A stretch of 19,383 bases of DNA from Aliishimia sp963922415 (GTDB taxonomy: Bacteria > Pseudomonadota > Alphaproteobacteria > Rhodobacterales > Rhodobacteraceae): positions 1-19,383 of the forward strand of contig CAWUIP010000061.1 in the NCBI GenBank assembly GCA_963922415.1, written 5' to 3'. Made by a program: the position numbers and the translations under genes. The number at the start of each line of letters is the position of its first letter. Position 1 is the stretch's first letter. The notes under the pieces were generated by a model. The model was given only the letters and a program-made list of their open reading frames with translations. It was not told the origin of the DNA and did no database searches. Of the stretch, positions 1-7,176 are shown in pieces.

Positions 1-90
1 ATGCGGCACTTGGTAAAAGCGGTTCTTGGCCGTCACCGGGCCGATCTGCATCGGCGCAAACAGGATGTCGTAGCGGGGATCGCGGGTCAT
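1..90 (-). CDS. TMADH-like flavoprotein, second tandem copy (N-terminal 30 residues only)
   Basis: This is the beginning of a gene that leaves the window on the left. Its 30 visible residues run from MTRDPRYDILF to KNRFYQVPH and differ from the start of the neighbouring 682-residue protein at only 4 positions. The DNA is identical at about 79 of 90 bases. It is therefore a tandem paralogue in the trimethylamine dehydrogenase/dimethylamine dehydrogenase family. The visible part ends one residue before the cysteine that would carry covalent FMN, so presence of that residue cannot be checked. Its ATG overlaps the TGA of the upstream gene by 4 nt (ATGA), which implies translational coupling and membership of the same operon. 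Whether the gene is intact cannot be judged here. Confidence 0.85.
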   Translation of the reverse strand, partial: MTRDPRYDILFAPMQIGPVTAKNRFYQVPH

Positions 91-2135
91 GGCTGGGCCT
101 CGGACGGGGATCGGGAGAAATCGACAAGCTCCCGCCGGAAGGGGACGCCGCCGCTGGTACTTGCGTCTAGTTCGCGGGCGAAGCGGTGCCCGGAATAGAC
201 TGCGGCGGCGATTGTTGATGGCCCGTAGGCGTCGCCAATGCGGGTCAGCGCGGGGCGGGCTTGCCAAAGGTCATCCACCGGCGTGCGCATGGTCACCAAG
301 ACGACGGCGTTGGCCGCAACCGACTGCTCGGCGCCTGTGTAGATATTGCTCAGGATGACATGGTCACGCGCGACAGAGGTCAAGTTCTGCGTGCACAGGA
401 TCTGCGCGCCCAAGTCCAGCAGCCGCTTTTGGATCGCATGCTGCTCCAGCGTATAGTGCGTCCAGGACGACACCTCTGTCGCGGGCGTCACATAGGTCAT
501 ATCTGCACCGGCGCGCAGCAGCGCCTCGGCCACGGCACCGCCCATGTAGAAGTGGTCATCATCGAACACGACGATGGAGCCATCGGGAACCACACCCGCC
601 ATCACATCGTCGGGCGTTAGCACGGTGGCCCCATCGGCAATCGTGATGCCCAGCGGGTTCTCGCGCCCAATGCCGTCGGCGTTCCAGCGCGCGCCAGTCG
701 CCAAGACCACATGGTCCGCGCCGAACTCGTCAATCGTTTCCGCCGTCATTTCGCTTTCAAGATATAGCGCGACGTTGGCCATCTGGCTGATCTGGTAAAG
801 CCGGTAATCCGCCACGCGGCCCCACTCGGTCAGGCCCGGCAAGCGGCGTTCCTTGGCCACGCGCCCGCCCGCCTCGGCGGCCTTGTCCGCCAGCGTGACC
901 TGATAGCCGCGTTGGCCCAGCGCGCGGGCCGCTTCAAGCCCCGCAGGCCCTGCCCCGATGATCAGAACACTCGCGTCCGACCCTTTCGGCGCGATGCGCT
1001 CCGGGTGCCAGCCTTTGCGCCACTCCTCCCCCATCGTTGGGTTCTGCGTGCAGCGGATCGGGACCGAGTTATGGTCGCCCGAGACACAGATATTGCAGCC
1101 AATGCACTCGCGAATATCCTCAATCCGTCCCTCTTCGATCTTCTTGGGCAGAAACGGATCGGCGATGGAGGGGCGCGCGGCCCCGATCATGTCGAGCGTG
1201 CCCGACTTGAACAGCGACACCATCGCATCAGGCGAGGTATAGCGCCCCACCCCCACAACGGGCTTCGTCGTGACGCTTTTGACAAAGGCCACATAGTCGT
1301 CCTGAAACCCCGACGGCTTAAAGCGCGACGTGGCACTGTCGTTCTCCCACCCGCTGATATTGACGTCCCACAGGTCGGGGGCTTCGGCGAACATCTCGAT
1401 CACTTCGCGGCCTTCGCCTTCGCTGGTAAAGCCCTGCGGCCCCATCAGCTCATCCACCGCAAAGCGGATGGCAACGGCGCAGGTGTCGCCCACAGCCTCT
1501 TTCGTCTCGTCCAAAATCTCGCGCATCAGCCGCGCGCGGTTTTCCAGCGAGCCGCCATATTCGTCCGTCCGCCGGTTCCGGTAGGGCGAGAGGAAATGCG
1601 ACATCGTCGAAAGCTGGTGCCCAAGATAGACATAGATCAGGTCAAACCCGGCCGTCTTGGCACGCAGGGCCGCGTCCCGGTGCCAGCGCCGCAGCGCGCG
1701 GATATCGTCACGGTCCATCGCGCGGACTTGCACCGGATCATACATCGCCACGGGAAAATGCGAGGGCCCCAAGGGCACCTCGCGGCTGTAGCGATTGGGC
1801 GCGAACTGGCCTGCGTGGTTTAGCTCTGCCCCCGCAAGCGAACCGAACTCGTGAATACCCTCGCACATCTTGGCCCAAAGCGGGATATCGCGATCGTCCC
1901 AGAGCCGCGCCCCGGCCCAAGGCGTGTGATCGCCCGTGGGGTGGATCTCCATCTCTTCGGTGCAAACGACCGCCCACCCGCCTTCGGCCTTGGTGCGGCG
2001 CATTTCGGTCATCGTGGAAGGGAAGACACGCCCCATGCCGTTGCAGTGCGGGACTTGGTAAAAGCGGTTTTTGGCTGTGACCGGGCCGATCTTCACCGGC
2101 TCAAACAGGATATCATAGCGGGGATCGCGGCTCAT
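87..2135 (-). CDS. Trimethylamine/dimethylamine dehydrogenase-like FMN and [4Fe-4S] oxidoreductase
   Basis: A 682-residue flavoprotein of the TMADH/DMADH/histamine dehydrogenase family, which oxidatively demethylates or deaminates amines in the cytoplasm and usually passes electrons to ETF. Family length is about 730. The N-terminal TIM barrel has the motif FYQVPHC, with Cys31 at the site of 6-S-cysteinyl FMN. The catalytic residues known from TMADH align: Tyr170, His173, Asp266 and Arg224. The [4Fe-4S] cysteines are Cys344, Cys347, Cys350 and Cys362, in CIGCNIC...RCTQN. An ADP-binding domain begins at GAGPAG (394-399). Of the TMADH aromatic bowl that holds trimethylammonium, Trp264 is kept (Trp263 here), but the Tyr60 position is Glu61 and the Trp355 position is Asp354. 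The substrate is thus probably an amine other than trimethylamine, perhaps larger or carrying another charge. The ATG overlaps the stop of the upstream amine oxidase gene by 4 nt. ETF genes are not in the window. Confidence 0.9.
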   Translation of the reverse strand: MSRDPRYDILFEPVKIGPVTAKNRFYQVPHCNGMGRVFPSTMTEMRRTKAEGGWAVVCTEEMEIHPTGDHTPWAGARLWDDRDIPLWAKMCEGIHEFGSLAGAELNHAGQFAPNRYSREVPLGPSHFPVAMYDPVQVRAMDRDDIRALRRWHRDAALRAKTAGFDLIYVYLGHQLSTMSHFLSPYRNRRTDEYGGSLENRARLMREILDETKEAVGDTCAVAIRFAVDELMGPQGFTSEGEGREVIEMFAEAPDLWDVNISGWENDSATSRFKPSGFQDDYVAFVKSVTTKPVVGVGRYTSPDAMVSLFKSGTLDMIGAARPSIADPFLPKKIEEGRIEDIRECIGCNICVSGDHNSVPIRCTQNPTMGEEWRKGWHPERIAPKGSDASVLIIGAGPAGLEAARALGQRGYQVTLADKAAEAGGRVAKERRLPGLTEWGRVADYRLYQISQMANVALYLESEMTAETIDEFGADHVVLATGARWNADGIGRENPLGITIADGATVLTPDDVMAGVVPDGSIVVFDDDHFYMGGAVAEALLRAGADMTYVTPATEVSSWTHYTLEQHAIQKRLLDLGAQILCTQNLTSVARDHVILSNIYTGAEQSVAANAVVLVTMRTPVDDLWQARPALTRIGDAYGPSTIAAAVYSGHRFARELDASTSGGVPFRRELVDFSRSPSEAQP

Positions 2136-3394
2136 CCCGCCGCCCTCCGCCCGCGCGCCTCTAGGATCTCGCGCGCCACGCGTTGCCCGCTGAGATAAGC
2201 GCCGTGCACCGTTGAATAGCTTTCAGGCATCGTGGCCTCCCCAGCGAAAAAGAGACGGTCCTCGATCGGTTCCGCCAAAACACGGCGCCCGCCTGCGCCG
2301 CCTGGTTTGGCAAAGCTGTAAGAGCCCACCGTGAGCGTGTTGCTGCGCCAAGCTGTCTCGCTGGTGCGCAAGATTCTTTTGTCGACATCGCTGCCAAAGA
2401 ACGACCGCAGCGCGTCGCGGCACAAAGCCGTGGCAGCCCCCGCACCGTCTATTTCTAATTGGTCGGCACAGCGTCCGCCCACAAAGCCGACCGCCAGGGT
2501 TGAGCCATAAAAGCCAAACTGCAGCGTGCAAAACTCGGCCTCGGTCGGATGGTAATCCATGCAGTCGCCCAGAATGGCCTCTCGCCACGCCGGATCAAAC
2601 TCAATGCCAACTTTGTTCAAAAGGCCGTTGGGCAAGCCGTCGATGGCCGTGAGCTTTTCGGTCGGAAGGCCCGGGTCAAAGCGAATGGCCTCTGCGGCCA
2701 AGACGCCCGTTGAAACGGTGAGCACGACCTGATCCGCCTGCACTGTACCTTGCGTCGTCTCAACGCTAGCACGCGGACCCGAATAGTCGATTGAGGTGAC
2801 AGAGCAGCCGCATTGAACCGGCACATCCGCATGAAGCTGCGCAATAAATGCGCCCAGCCCGCCTTCGACCAACCAATCGCCCTCGGCTTCGGCATAGGTG
2901 GCGCTGTCCACGACCGAGGCCGCGTCTGCGTTCCCGCCCAGATGCATCGTCACCCAGTGTTTGGCCGTCTCACGCCAAGGGCTTCCGGGCAAGGCCGCTT
3001 CGATTGCGCGATCCGCATTTGGGTCAGCGCTGGCATGAATGTCTGTCCACATCGCCTCTTGATAGGCGCGATACGCCGCAACCTCAGACGGCGACAGGTC
3101 ATGCCCCAACGCGTGCACGCGGCGCCAGTCCCACTCGGTTTTGTGCAAGGGAATGCCAAGCGCCTCTGCCCGGCGGGCCAGCGGATTGATCGCCGCTGTG
3201 TGCAGCCAGGACCCGCCGCGGTCAAACGGGGTCGCAAACGTCGTCATATCCGTCACGCATCGCCCACCAATGTGATCCGCAGCCTCCAGAACGAGCGCCA
3301 CAACTCCAGCCTCCCGCAGCGATTTGGCCGCGGATAAGCCGGCGGCTCCCGCCCCAACGACGATCACGTCTGGAGTGCACGGCAGCTTCGTCAT
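2132..3394 (-). CDS. Flavin-containing amine oxidase (MAO/polyamine oxidase family)
   Basis: A 420-residue FAD enzyme expected to oxidise a C-N bond of an amine to an imine, with hydrolysis to aldehyde or ketone plus amine. The N-terminal dinucleotide-binding motif is VVGAGAAGLSAAKSL (residues 12-26), followed by EAADHIGGRC, which is characteristic of the amine oxidase family. Lys261 (NKVGIEFDP) matches the conserved active-site lysine. The C-terminal FAD motif reads FFAGEATMPESYSTVHGAYL. No signal peptide is visible, so it is probably cytoplasmic. No cysteine at a MAO-type covalent FAD site is evident, so FAD is probably non-covalent. It is the first gene of the leftward operon, starting 480 bp from the divergent importer operon, and its TGA overlaps the next ATG. 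No good Shine-Dalgarno is seen before the ATG at 3394. The real substrate could be a polyamine, a methylated amine or an amino acid derivative. Confidence 0.88.
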   Translation of the reverse strand: MTKLPCTPDVIVVGAGAAGLSAAKSLREAGVVALVLEAADHIGGRCVTDMTTFATPFDRGGSWLHTAAINPLARRAEALGIPLHKTEWDWRRVHALGHDLSPSEVAAYRAYQEAMWTDIHASADPNADRAIEAALPGSPWRETAKHWVTMHLGGNADAASVVDSATYAEAEGDWLVEGGLGAFIAQLHADVPVQCGCSVTSIDYSGPRASVETTQGTVQADQVVLTVSTGVLAAEAIRFDPGLPTEKLTAIDGLPNGLLNKVGIEFDPAWREAILGDCMDYHPTEAEFCTLQFGFYGSTLAVGFVGGRCADQLEIDGAGAATALCRDALRSFFGSDVDKRILRTSETAWRSNTLTVGSYSFAKPGGAGGRRVLAEPIEDRLFFAGEATMPESYSTVHGAYLSGQRVAREILEARGRRAAG

Positions 3395-3510
3395 GTTAGG
3401 CCCAGATCACCAAAAAGATTTTGTCGGCATTCAAATTGTCGCTCCTGCTGGACCACACTCAAAGCGGCAAAGACCCAGCACACATCACAGACCTTCCGCA
3501 AAATGCGAAG

Positions 3511-3618
3511 TGGGTCAACTCTTCTTATCTGAATGGCCATTCAGAACGAAGTTTCTTGCGCAGACCTGACGCAATGCTAAAGTTGCGGGCAAATTCAGAA
3601 CTGTTGGGTCAACTTTTC
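3511..3618. repeat. 14-bp direct repeat flanking the first operator
   Basis: TGGGTCAACTCTTC (3511-3524) and TGGGTCAACTTTTC (3605-3618) match at 13 of 14 bases and start 94 bp apart. The first copy ends 3 bp before the perfect 18-bp palindrome at 3528. Read on the minus strand each contains TTGACC, which could serve as a -35 box for the amine oxidase operon, or the pair could be sites for a second regulator. Chance duplication is possible. Confidence 0.4.
3528..3545. promoter_or_regulatory. Perfect 18-bp palindrome, candidate TetR operator 1
   Basis: TCTGAATGGCCATTCAGA is a perfect palindrome with no spacer. The TGAATG...CATTCA core resembles operators of several TetR-family repressors. The cluster encodes a BetI-like TetR protein (8019-8657), which is the natural candidate to bind here. 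The site is 134 bp upstream of the amine oxidase start codon. Binding is inferred; the palindrome is seen directly. Confidence 0.7.
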
Positions 3619-3690
3619 GCGTTCTCGTCCGGTGAGGCCGCTCTATCGCCTCGGAATAGCTTGACTCGATTTCTAAGGCGCCATTACCGT

Positions 3691-3708
3691 TCTGACTGAC
3701 CATTCAGA
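3691..3708. promoter_or_regulatory. Near-perfect copy of the 18-bp palindrome, candidate TetR operator 2
   Basis: TCTGACTGACCATTCAGA matches the palindrome at 3528-3545 in 16 of 18 bases; the two changes are both in the left half, so the right half-site is intact. It lies 163 bp from the first copy (centre to centre) and 166 bp before the binding-protein start codon. Two copies in a divergent control region suggest that one repressor controls both operons. Confidence 0.65.
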
Positions 3709-3874
3709 CGCGCTTAGGACTGCGGCACATGCCTTCCCAAGGTCTTCCCAGTCACGTTCTAAAGCTGATGAGTGCTCTGCCCGAACAAACCGCACCCAAC
3801 GGTGCGTCATTTACACCGCAAAAACAAGCCGCTTAGATGTGGGAAAAGATCACTAGGGGAGTCGATACCAGACC

Positions 3875-4987
3875 ATGAAAACTGCCAAACCATTGTTGAG
3901 CGTCTCGCTGGCGGCACTGCTCAGTGTCTCCGTCGCCACGCTGGCCACCGCGCAAGAGCGGGTGCTGAAGGTCACCAACTGGGGTGAGTATATCGGGGAA
4001 GAGACGATTGCGAACTTTGAGGCCGAATACGGTATCAAGGTCATCTACGATGTTTACGACTCGGCGGAGTCCATTGATGCCAAGCTTCTTGCGGGCAACA
4101 GCGGCTATGACGTGGTGGTCCACGCCAGCGGTGACGCAGCGCGTCTGATCAAGGCGGGCGGCATTCTGGCGCCACTGGACCCAAGCAAGCTTGACAACCT
4201 CAAGCATATGGATCCCGCGATTATGGAGCAACTCGCCAGCGAGTGGGATCCCGGCAACCAATACATGGTGCCGTATATGTGGGGTACGCATGGCGTGACG
4301 TACAACAACGAATTGGTTCTTGAGACCTATCCAGACGCGCCCATCGGATCGATGGACATGATCTTTGACCCCGATCACATGAAAGAGCTTGCCAAATGCG
4401 GTGTCTCTTTCCTCGACTCGCCCGGCGACATCATCCCGATGGCCCTGGCGCATCTTGGCCTGGACCCGAACTCGACCAACCCGGACGATTACGCAAAGGT
4501 TGGCGAAATGCTGGCGGAGATCCGGCCCTATGTGAAAACCTTCGACAACTACGCGTATCAGCGGATGCCGCAGCGCGAATTCTGCGTGGCGACAACCTGG
4601 GGGCCCGATGGTCTCTTGGCGATGTCGGGCGCGGCTGAGGCGAACACAGGCGTTGTTCTGGACTTCTATGTGCCAGGCGGCGAGCGGACAGCACAGCTTT
4701 GGGTCGACAGCTGGATGATCCCAAGCGATGCGGAAAACGTTGAGGACGCGCACCTGTTTCTGAACTACGTGATGCGTCCTGACGTGGCCGCCGGTGACAG
4801 CAACTTCACCTGGTACGCGACCGCCAACATCGACGCCAAGCCGTTGATTGACGAAGAAGTGACATCAAGCCCCGCCGCGTTCCCAACATCGGATCAAGTG
4901 GAACTGATGTACACGACCGTCGTGCTGCCGCCCCGTGTGGAGCGTTTGCAGACGCGGACCTGGACCAACTTCAAAGCGGGCAACTAA
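3875..4987 (+). CDS. potF: Periplasmic polyamine-binding protein, PotF/SpuD-like
   Basis: A 370-residue solute-binding protein for a polyamine-type ABC importer. Residues 1-26 form a signal peptide (MKTAKP, hydrophobic stretch, cleavage likely after ATAQ or ATA), so it acts in the periplasm. The mature protein follows E. coli PotF closely: VLKVTNWGEYI at the start, then CGVSFLD and DPNST, and a C-terminus ending in RTWTNFKAGN. Ligand-site residues known from PotF are recognisable: the Trp-x-x-Asp pair (TTWGPD) and the Asp of LWVDSWMIP. The PotF NWSDY loop is NWGEY here, so the pocket differs slightly and a methylated or cyclic cation may fit instead of putrescine. It is the first gene of the rightward operon and is followed by a strong hairpin before the ATPase gene. 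Confidence 0.92.
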   Translation: MKTAKPLLSVSLAALLSVSVATLATAQERVLKVTNWGEYIGEETIANFEAEYGIKVIYDVYDSAESIDAKLLAGNSGYDVVVHASGDAARLIKAGGILAPLDPSKLDNLKHMDPAIMEQLASEWDPGNQYMVPYMWGTHGVTYNNELVLETYPDAPIGSMDMIFDPDHMKELAKCGVSFLDSPGDIIPMALAHLGLDPNSTNPDDYAKVGEMLAEIRPYVKTFDNYAYQRMPQREFCVATTWGPDGLLAMSGAAEANTGVVLDFYVPGGERTAQLWVDSWMIPSDAENVEDAHLFLNYVMRPDVAAGDSNFTWYATANIDAKPLIDEEVTSSPAAFPTSDQVELMYTTVVLPPRVERLQTRTWTNFKAGN

Positions 4988-5004
4988 GCCCCTCAAGCAC
5001 CTTT

Positions 5005-5036
5005 GGCAGCGGCGCCGATACAGACGCGCCGCTGCC
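5005..5036 (+). terminator. Strong hairpin between binding-protein and ATPase genes
   Basis: GGCAGCGGCGC (5005-5015) pairs perfectly with GCGCCGCTGCC (5026-5036), an 11-bp stem with a 10-nt loop, followed by CTTTCTTTC. It starts 17 nt after the stop codon at 4985-4987. Such structures after binding-protein genes often act as partial terminators or 3' mRNA stabilisers, so that binding protein is made in excess of the membrane and ATPase subunits. The T-run is interrupted, which fits attenuation better than full termination. Confidence 0.75.
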
Positions 5037-5065
5037 CTTTCTTTCGACACGTGGTGGGACTTACT

Positions 5066-6208
5066 TTGGCTGAACCAGTAGCTGTCAGCGACACGCCTTG
5101 GCTTGATCAGACGGGGCAAGTGCCCTTGGTCCAGCTGCGCGGGGTCACCAAATCATATGACGCCGTGACCGCCGTCGATAACATTGACCTCGACATCTAT
5201 CAGGGCGAGTTGTTTTGCCTTTTGGGGGGCTCTGGCTGCGGGAAATCTACGCTGCTACGCATGCTGGCCGGGTTTGAAACGCCGAACACAGGCGAGATTT
5301 TGATCGACGGCGTCGACATGGCGCATGTGCCCGCCTATGACCGCCCGACCAACATGATGTTTCAAAGCTACGCGCTCTTTCCACATATGACGGTGGAGCG
5401 GAACATCGCGTTTGGACTGCAACAGGACAGGATGCCGAAATCTGAAATCGCGGACCGCGTGCACGAAATCCTCAAACTGGTGGAGCTCCAAGACTACAAA
5501 AAACGCAGACCGCAGCAGCTGTCCGGGGGGCAACGCCAGCGTGTAGCTCTGGCGCGCGCGCTTGTGAAGCAGCCCAAGCTTCTGTTGCTGGACGAACCGC
5601 TTGCAGCGCTTGACAAAAAGCTGCGCAAGCAGACCCAGTTCGAACTTGCGAATATCCAAGAGCAAGTTGGCGTCACCTTCATCGTCGTCACCCATGACCA
5701 GGAAGAGGCAATGACCCTCTCCACGCGCATGGCGGTGATGGATGCGGGCCGCTTCAAACAGATTGGCACGCCGACCGAGATTTATGAGTTTCCCGAGTCG
5801 CGCTTTGTCGCGGATTTCATCGGTTCGGCCAATTTCATCGAAGGCCGCGTGACCGAAGACAGCGCCGATCACGTCAATGTCGAGACCGAGTTGTGCGAGG
5901 TGTTCATCGACCACGGCCAATCGGTGCAAGCCAGTAGCAAAATATGGGTCGGCCTGCGTCCCGAAAAGATCCGCATTGAAAAATCCGAAGCCCCCGTGAC
6001 GGGCCCCAATCAGATCAGCGGGATCGTCGATGACGTGGGCTATCTGGGCGAAACGTCGATCTACAAAGTGCGGCTGGCCAATGGTCAAATCTTTGACGTG
6101 GCCGCGCAAAACCAGTCCCGTCCCATGGGCAAGGTCGATCGGATCACCTGGGAGGACAAAGTCAACCTAAGTTGGGAGCCCTCCAACGCCATGTTGTTGA
6201 CCTCATGA
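5066..6208 (+). CDS. potG: Polyamine ABC importer ATPase, PotG/PotA-like
   Basis: The ATP-hydrolysing subunit of the importer, on the inner face of the membrane. From the chosen start it has 380 residues, the normal length. Walker A is GGSGCGKST (54-62), the Q-loop is MMFQSYALFPHMTV (97-110), the signature is LSGGQ (152-156), Walker B is LLLLDE (172-177), and the switch histidine is His210 in VVTHDQEEAMT. The C-terminal TOBE domain contains GLRPEKI and ends LSWEPSNAMLLTS, much like PotG. The frame is open further upstream, to a TTG at 5003, but that TTG lies beside the hairpin at 5005-5036. The TTG at 5066 (TTGGCTGAACCAG) has GGTGGGA (5053-5059) as a ribosome site 6 nt ahead, so I prefer it. 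Its TGA overlaps the next ATG. Confidence 0.9.
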   Translation: MAEPVAVSDTPWLDQTGQVPLVQLRGVTKSYDAVTAVDNIDLDIYQGELFCLLGGSGCGKSTLLRMLAGFETPNTGEILIDGVDMAHVPAYDRPTNMMFQSYALFPHMTVERNIAFGLQQDRMPKSEIADRVHEILKLVELQDYKKRRPQQLSGGQRQRVALARALVKQPKLLLLDEPLAALDKKLRKQTQFELANIQEQVGVTFIVVTHDQEEAMTLSTRMAVMDAGRFKQIGTPTEIYEFPESRFVADFIGSANFIEGRVTEDSADHVNVETELCEVFIDHGQSVQASSKIWVGLRPEKIRIEKSEAPVTGPNQISGIVDDVGYLGETSIYKVRLANGQIFDVAAQNQSRPMGKVDRITWEDKVNLSWEPSNAMLLTS

Positions 6209-7173
6209 CCGACGCGACACAGACACCGGGCTACGCGACTGATAGCAAGGCAGAAGAACAGGCCTGGATCGCGCGCCTTGGCCGCGCAGCGCAGCAAAAC
6301 TGGCGCCAGATCGTGATCGTGATCCCGTTTGTCTGGCTACTGTTCTTCTTCCTGACGCCCTTCTTCATCGTCGCCAAAATCTCGCTGGCCGAGCTTGCGA
6401 TCGCCAGCCCGCCCTTCACACGGATGATCGAGTGGACCGATGGCGGGATCATGACGATCCGCATCGTTTTCGACAACTTCATCTACATCCTGGAAGACAG
6501 CCTTTACTTCGATACCTATGTCAACTCGCTGAAGATCTCATCAACCTCTACGCTGATGTGCCTCTTGCTGGGCTATCCGATTGCATACGCGATTGTCCGG
6601 TCCGGACCTGTCGCCAAGCCGATCTTTCTCTTTTTGATTATCCTGCCCTTCTGGACCTCGTTTCTGTTGCGGGTCTACGCCTGGATGGGGCTTTTGGCGG
6701 ATCAAGGCACGATCAACAACCTTTTGATCTCAATGGGTTTAATCGATGATCCAATCCGGATGCTGTACACTGAATTCGCGGTCTATATCGGGATTGTGTA
6801 CACCTATATGCCCTTCATGATCTTGCCGCTTTATGCGAATATGGAACGCCTGGATAACAGCTTGAACGAGGCGGCGGCGGATTTAGGCGCAAGCCCCACG
6901 ACCACGTTTTTCCGGGTGACGCTGCCCCTGACCAAGCCGGGGATTATCGCGGGCTGCCTGTTGGTCTTTATCCCGGCCACGGGCGAATACGTGATCCCTG
7001 ACCTCTTGGGCGGCGGCAATGTTCAGATGATTGGGCGGGTGCTTTTCAACGAGTTTTCGCGCAACAGCGACTGGCCCGTCGCCGCGGCGGTCGCCATCGT
7101 GTTGCTGTTCGTCTTGGTCATCCCGATGATGGTCTTTCAGTACTTCCAAGGCAAATCGGCCGAGGCGCAGTAG
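6205..7173 (+). CDS. potH: Polyamine ABC importer permease, PotH/PotB-like
   Basis: One of the two inner-membrane subunits forming the import channel; 322 residues, about six membrane spans, the first at roughly 35-57. The permease EAA loop, which docks on the ATPase, is NEAAADLGASPTTTFFRVTL (221-240), with the usual Gly of the family. The ATG at 6205 overlaps the ATPase stop (ATGA, 6205-6208). A TTG at 6172 in the same frame would give 11 more residues but would lie inside the ATPase gene, so it is unlikely. It presumably pairs with the following permease as a heterodimer. Confidence 0.92.
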   Translation: MTDATQTPGYATDSKAEEQAWIARLGRAAQQNWRQIVIVIPFVWLLFFFLTPFFIVAKISLAELAIASPPFTRMIEWTDGGIMTIRIVFDNFIYILEDSLYFDTYVNSLKISSTSTLMCLLLGYPIAYAIVRSGPVAKPIFLFLIILPFWTSFLLRVYAWMGLLADQGTINNLLISMGLIDDPIRMLYTEFAVYIGIVYTYMPFMILPLYANMERLDNSLNEAAADLGASPTTTFFRVTLPLTKPGIIAGCLLVFIPATGEYVIPDLLGGGNVQMIGRVLFNEFSRNSDWPVAAAVAIVLLFVLVIPMMVFQYFQGKSAEAQ

Positions 7174-7176
7174 ATC

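Larger units (their letters stand above)
3395..3874. promoter_or_regulatory. Divergent control region between the amine oxidase and importer operons
   Basis: These 480 bp separate two divergently read operons, and I see no credible gene in them. They are visibly richer in A and T than the flanking genes. They hold two copies of an 18-bp palindrome (3528-3545 and 3691-3708), a 14-bp direct repeat (3511-3524 and 3605-3618), and a small imperfect inverted repeat at 3493-3510 (CTTCCGCA, AAA, TGCGAAG). A TTGACT at 3661-3666 is a possible -35 box for the rightward operon, but no convincing -10 box follows it. Promoters for both directions must lie here, with an operator roughly 135-170 bp from each start codon. 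An AGGGGAG at 3855-3861 is the likely ribosome site for the binding-protein gene, though its 13-nt spacing is long. Confidence 0.7.

Noticed and set aside
912..1823. Long open frame (303 codons) on the plus strand opposite the TMADH-like gene
   Set aside because: It is antisense to a gene with intact catalytic and cluster motifs, and its composition (Arg/His/Pro-rich) is typical of a GC-rich shadow frame.
87..2135. True trimethylamine dehydrogenase
   Set aside because: Two of three aromatic residues that hold trimethylammonium are Glu and Asp, and the neighbourhood contains no TMA-specific genes.
3833..4753. Open frame (306 codons) on the minus strand opposite the binding-protein gene
   Set aside because: The plus strand has a signal peptide and PotF motifs through this stretch; the opposite frame has no recognisable domain.
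5003..5065. Upstream TTG start for the ATPase
   Set aside because: It lies next to the strong hairpin, lacks a ribosome site, and adds residues without family similarity.
5255..6109. Open frame (284 codons) on the minus strand opposite the ATPase gene
   Set aside because: Shadow of the ABC ATPase, with no family motif of its own.
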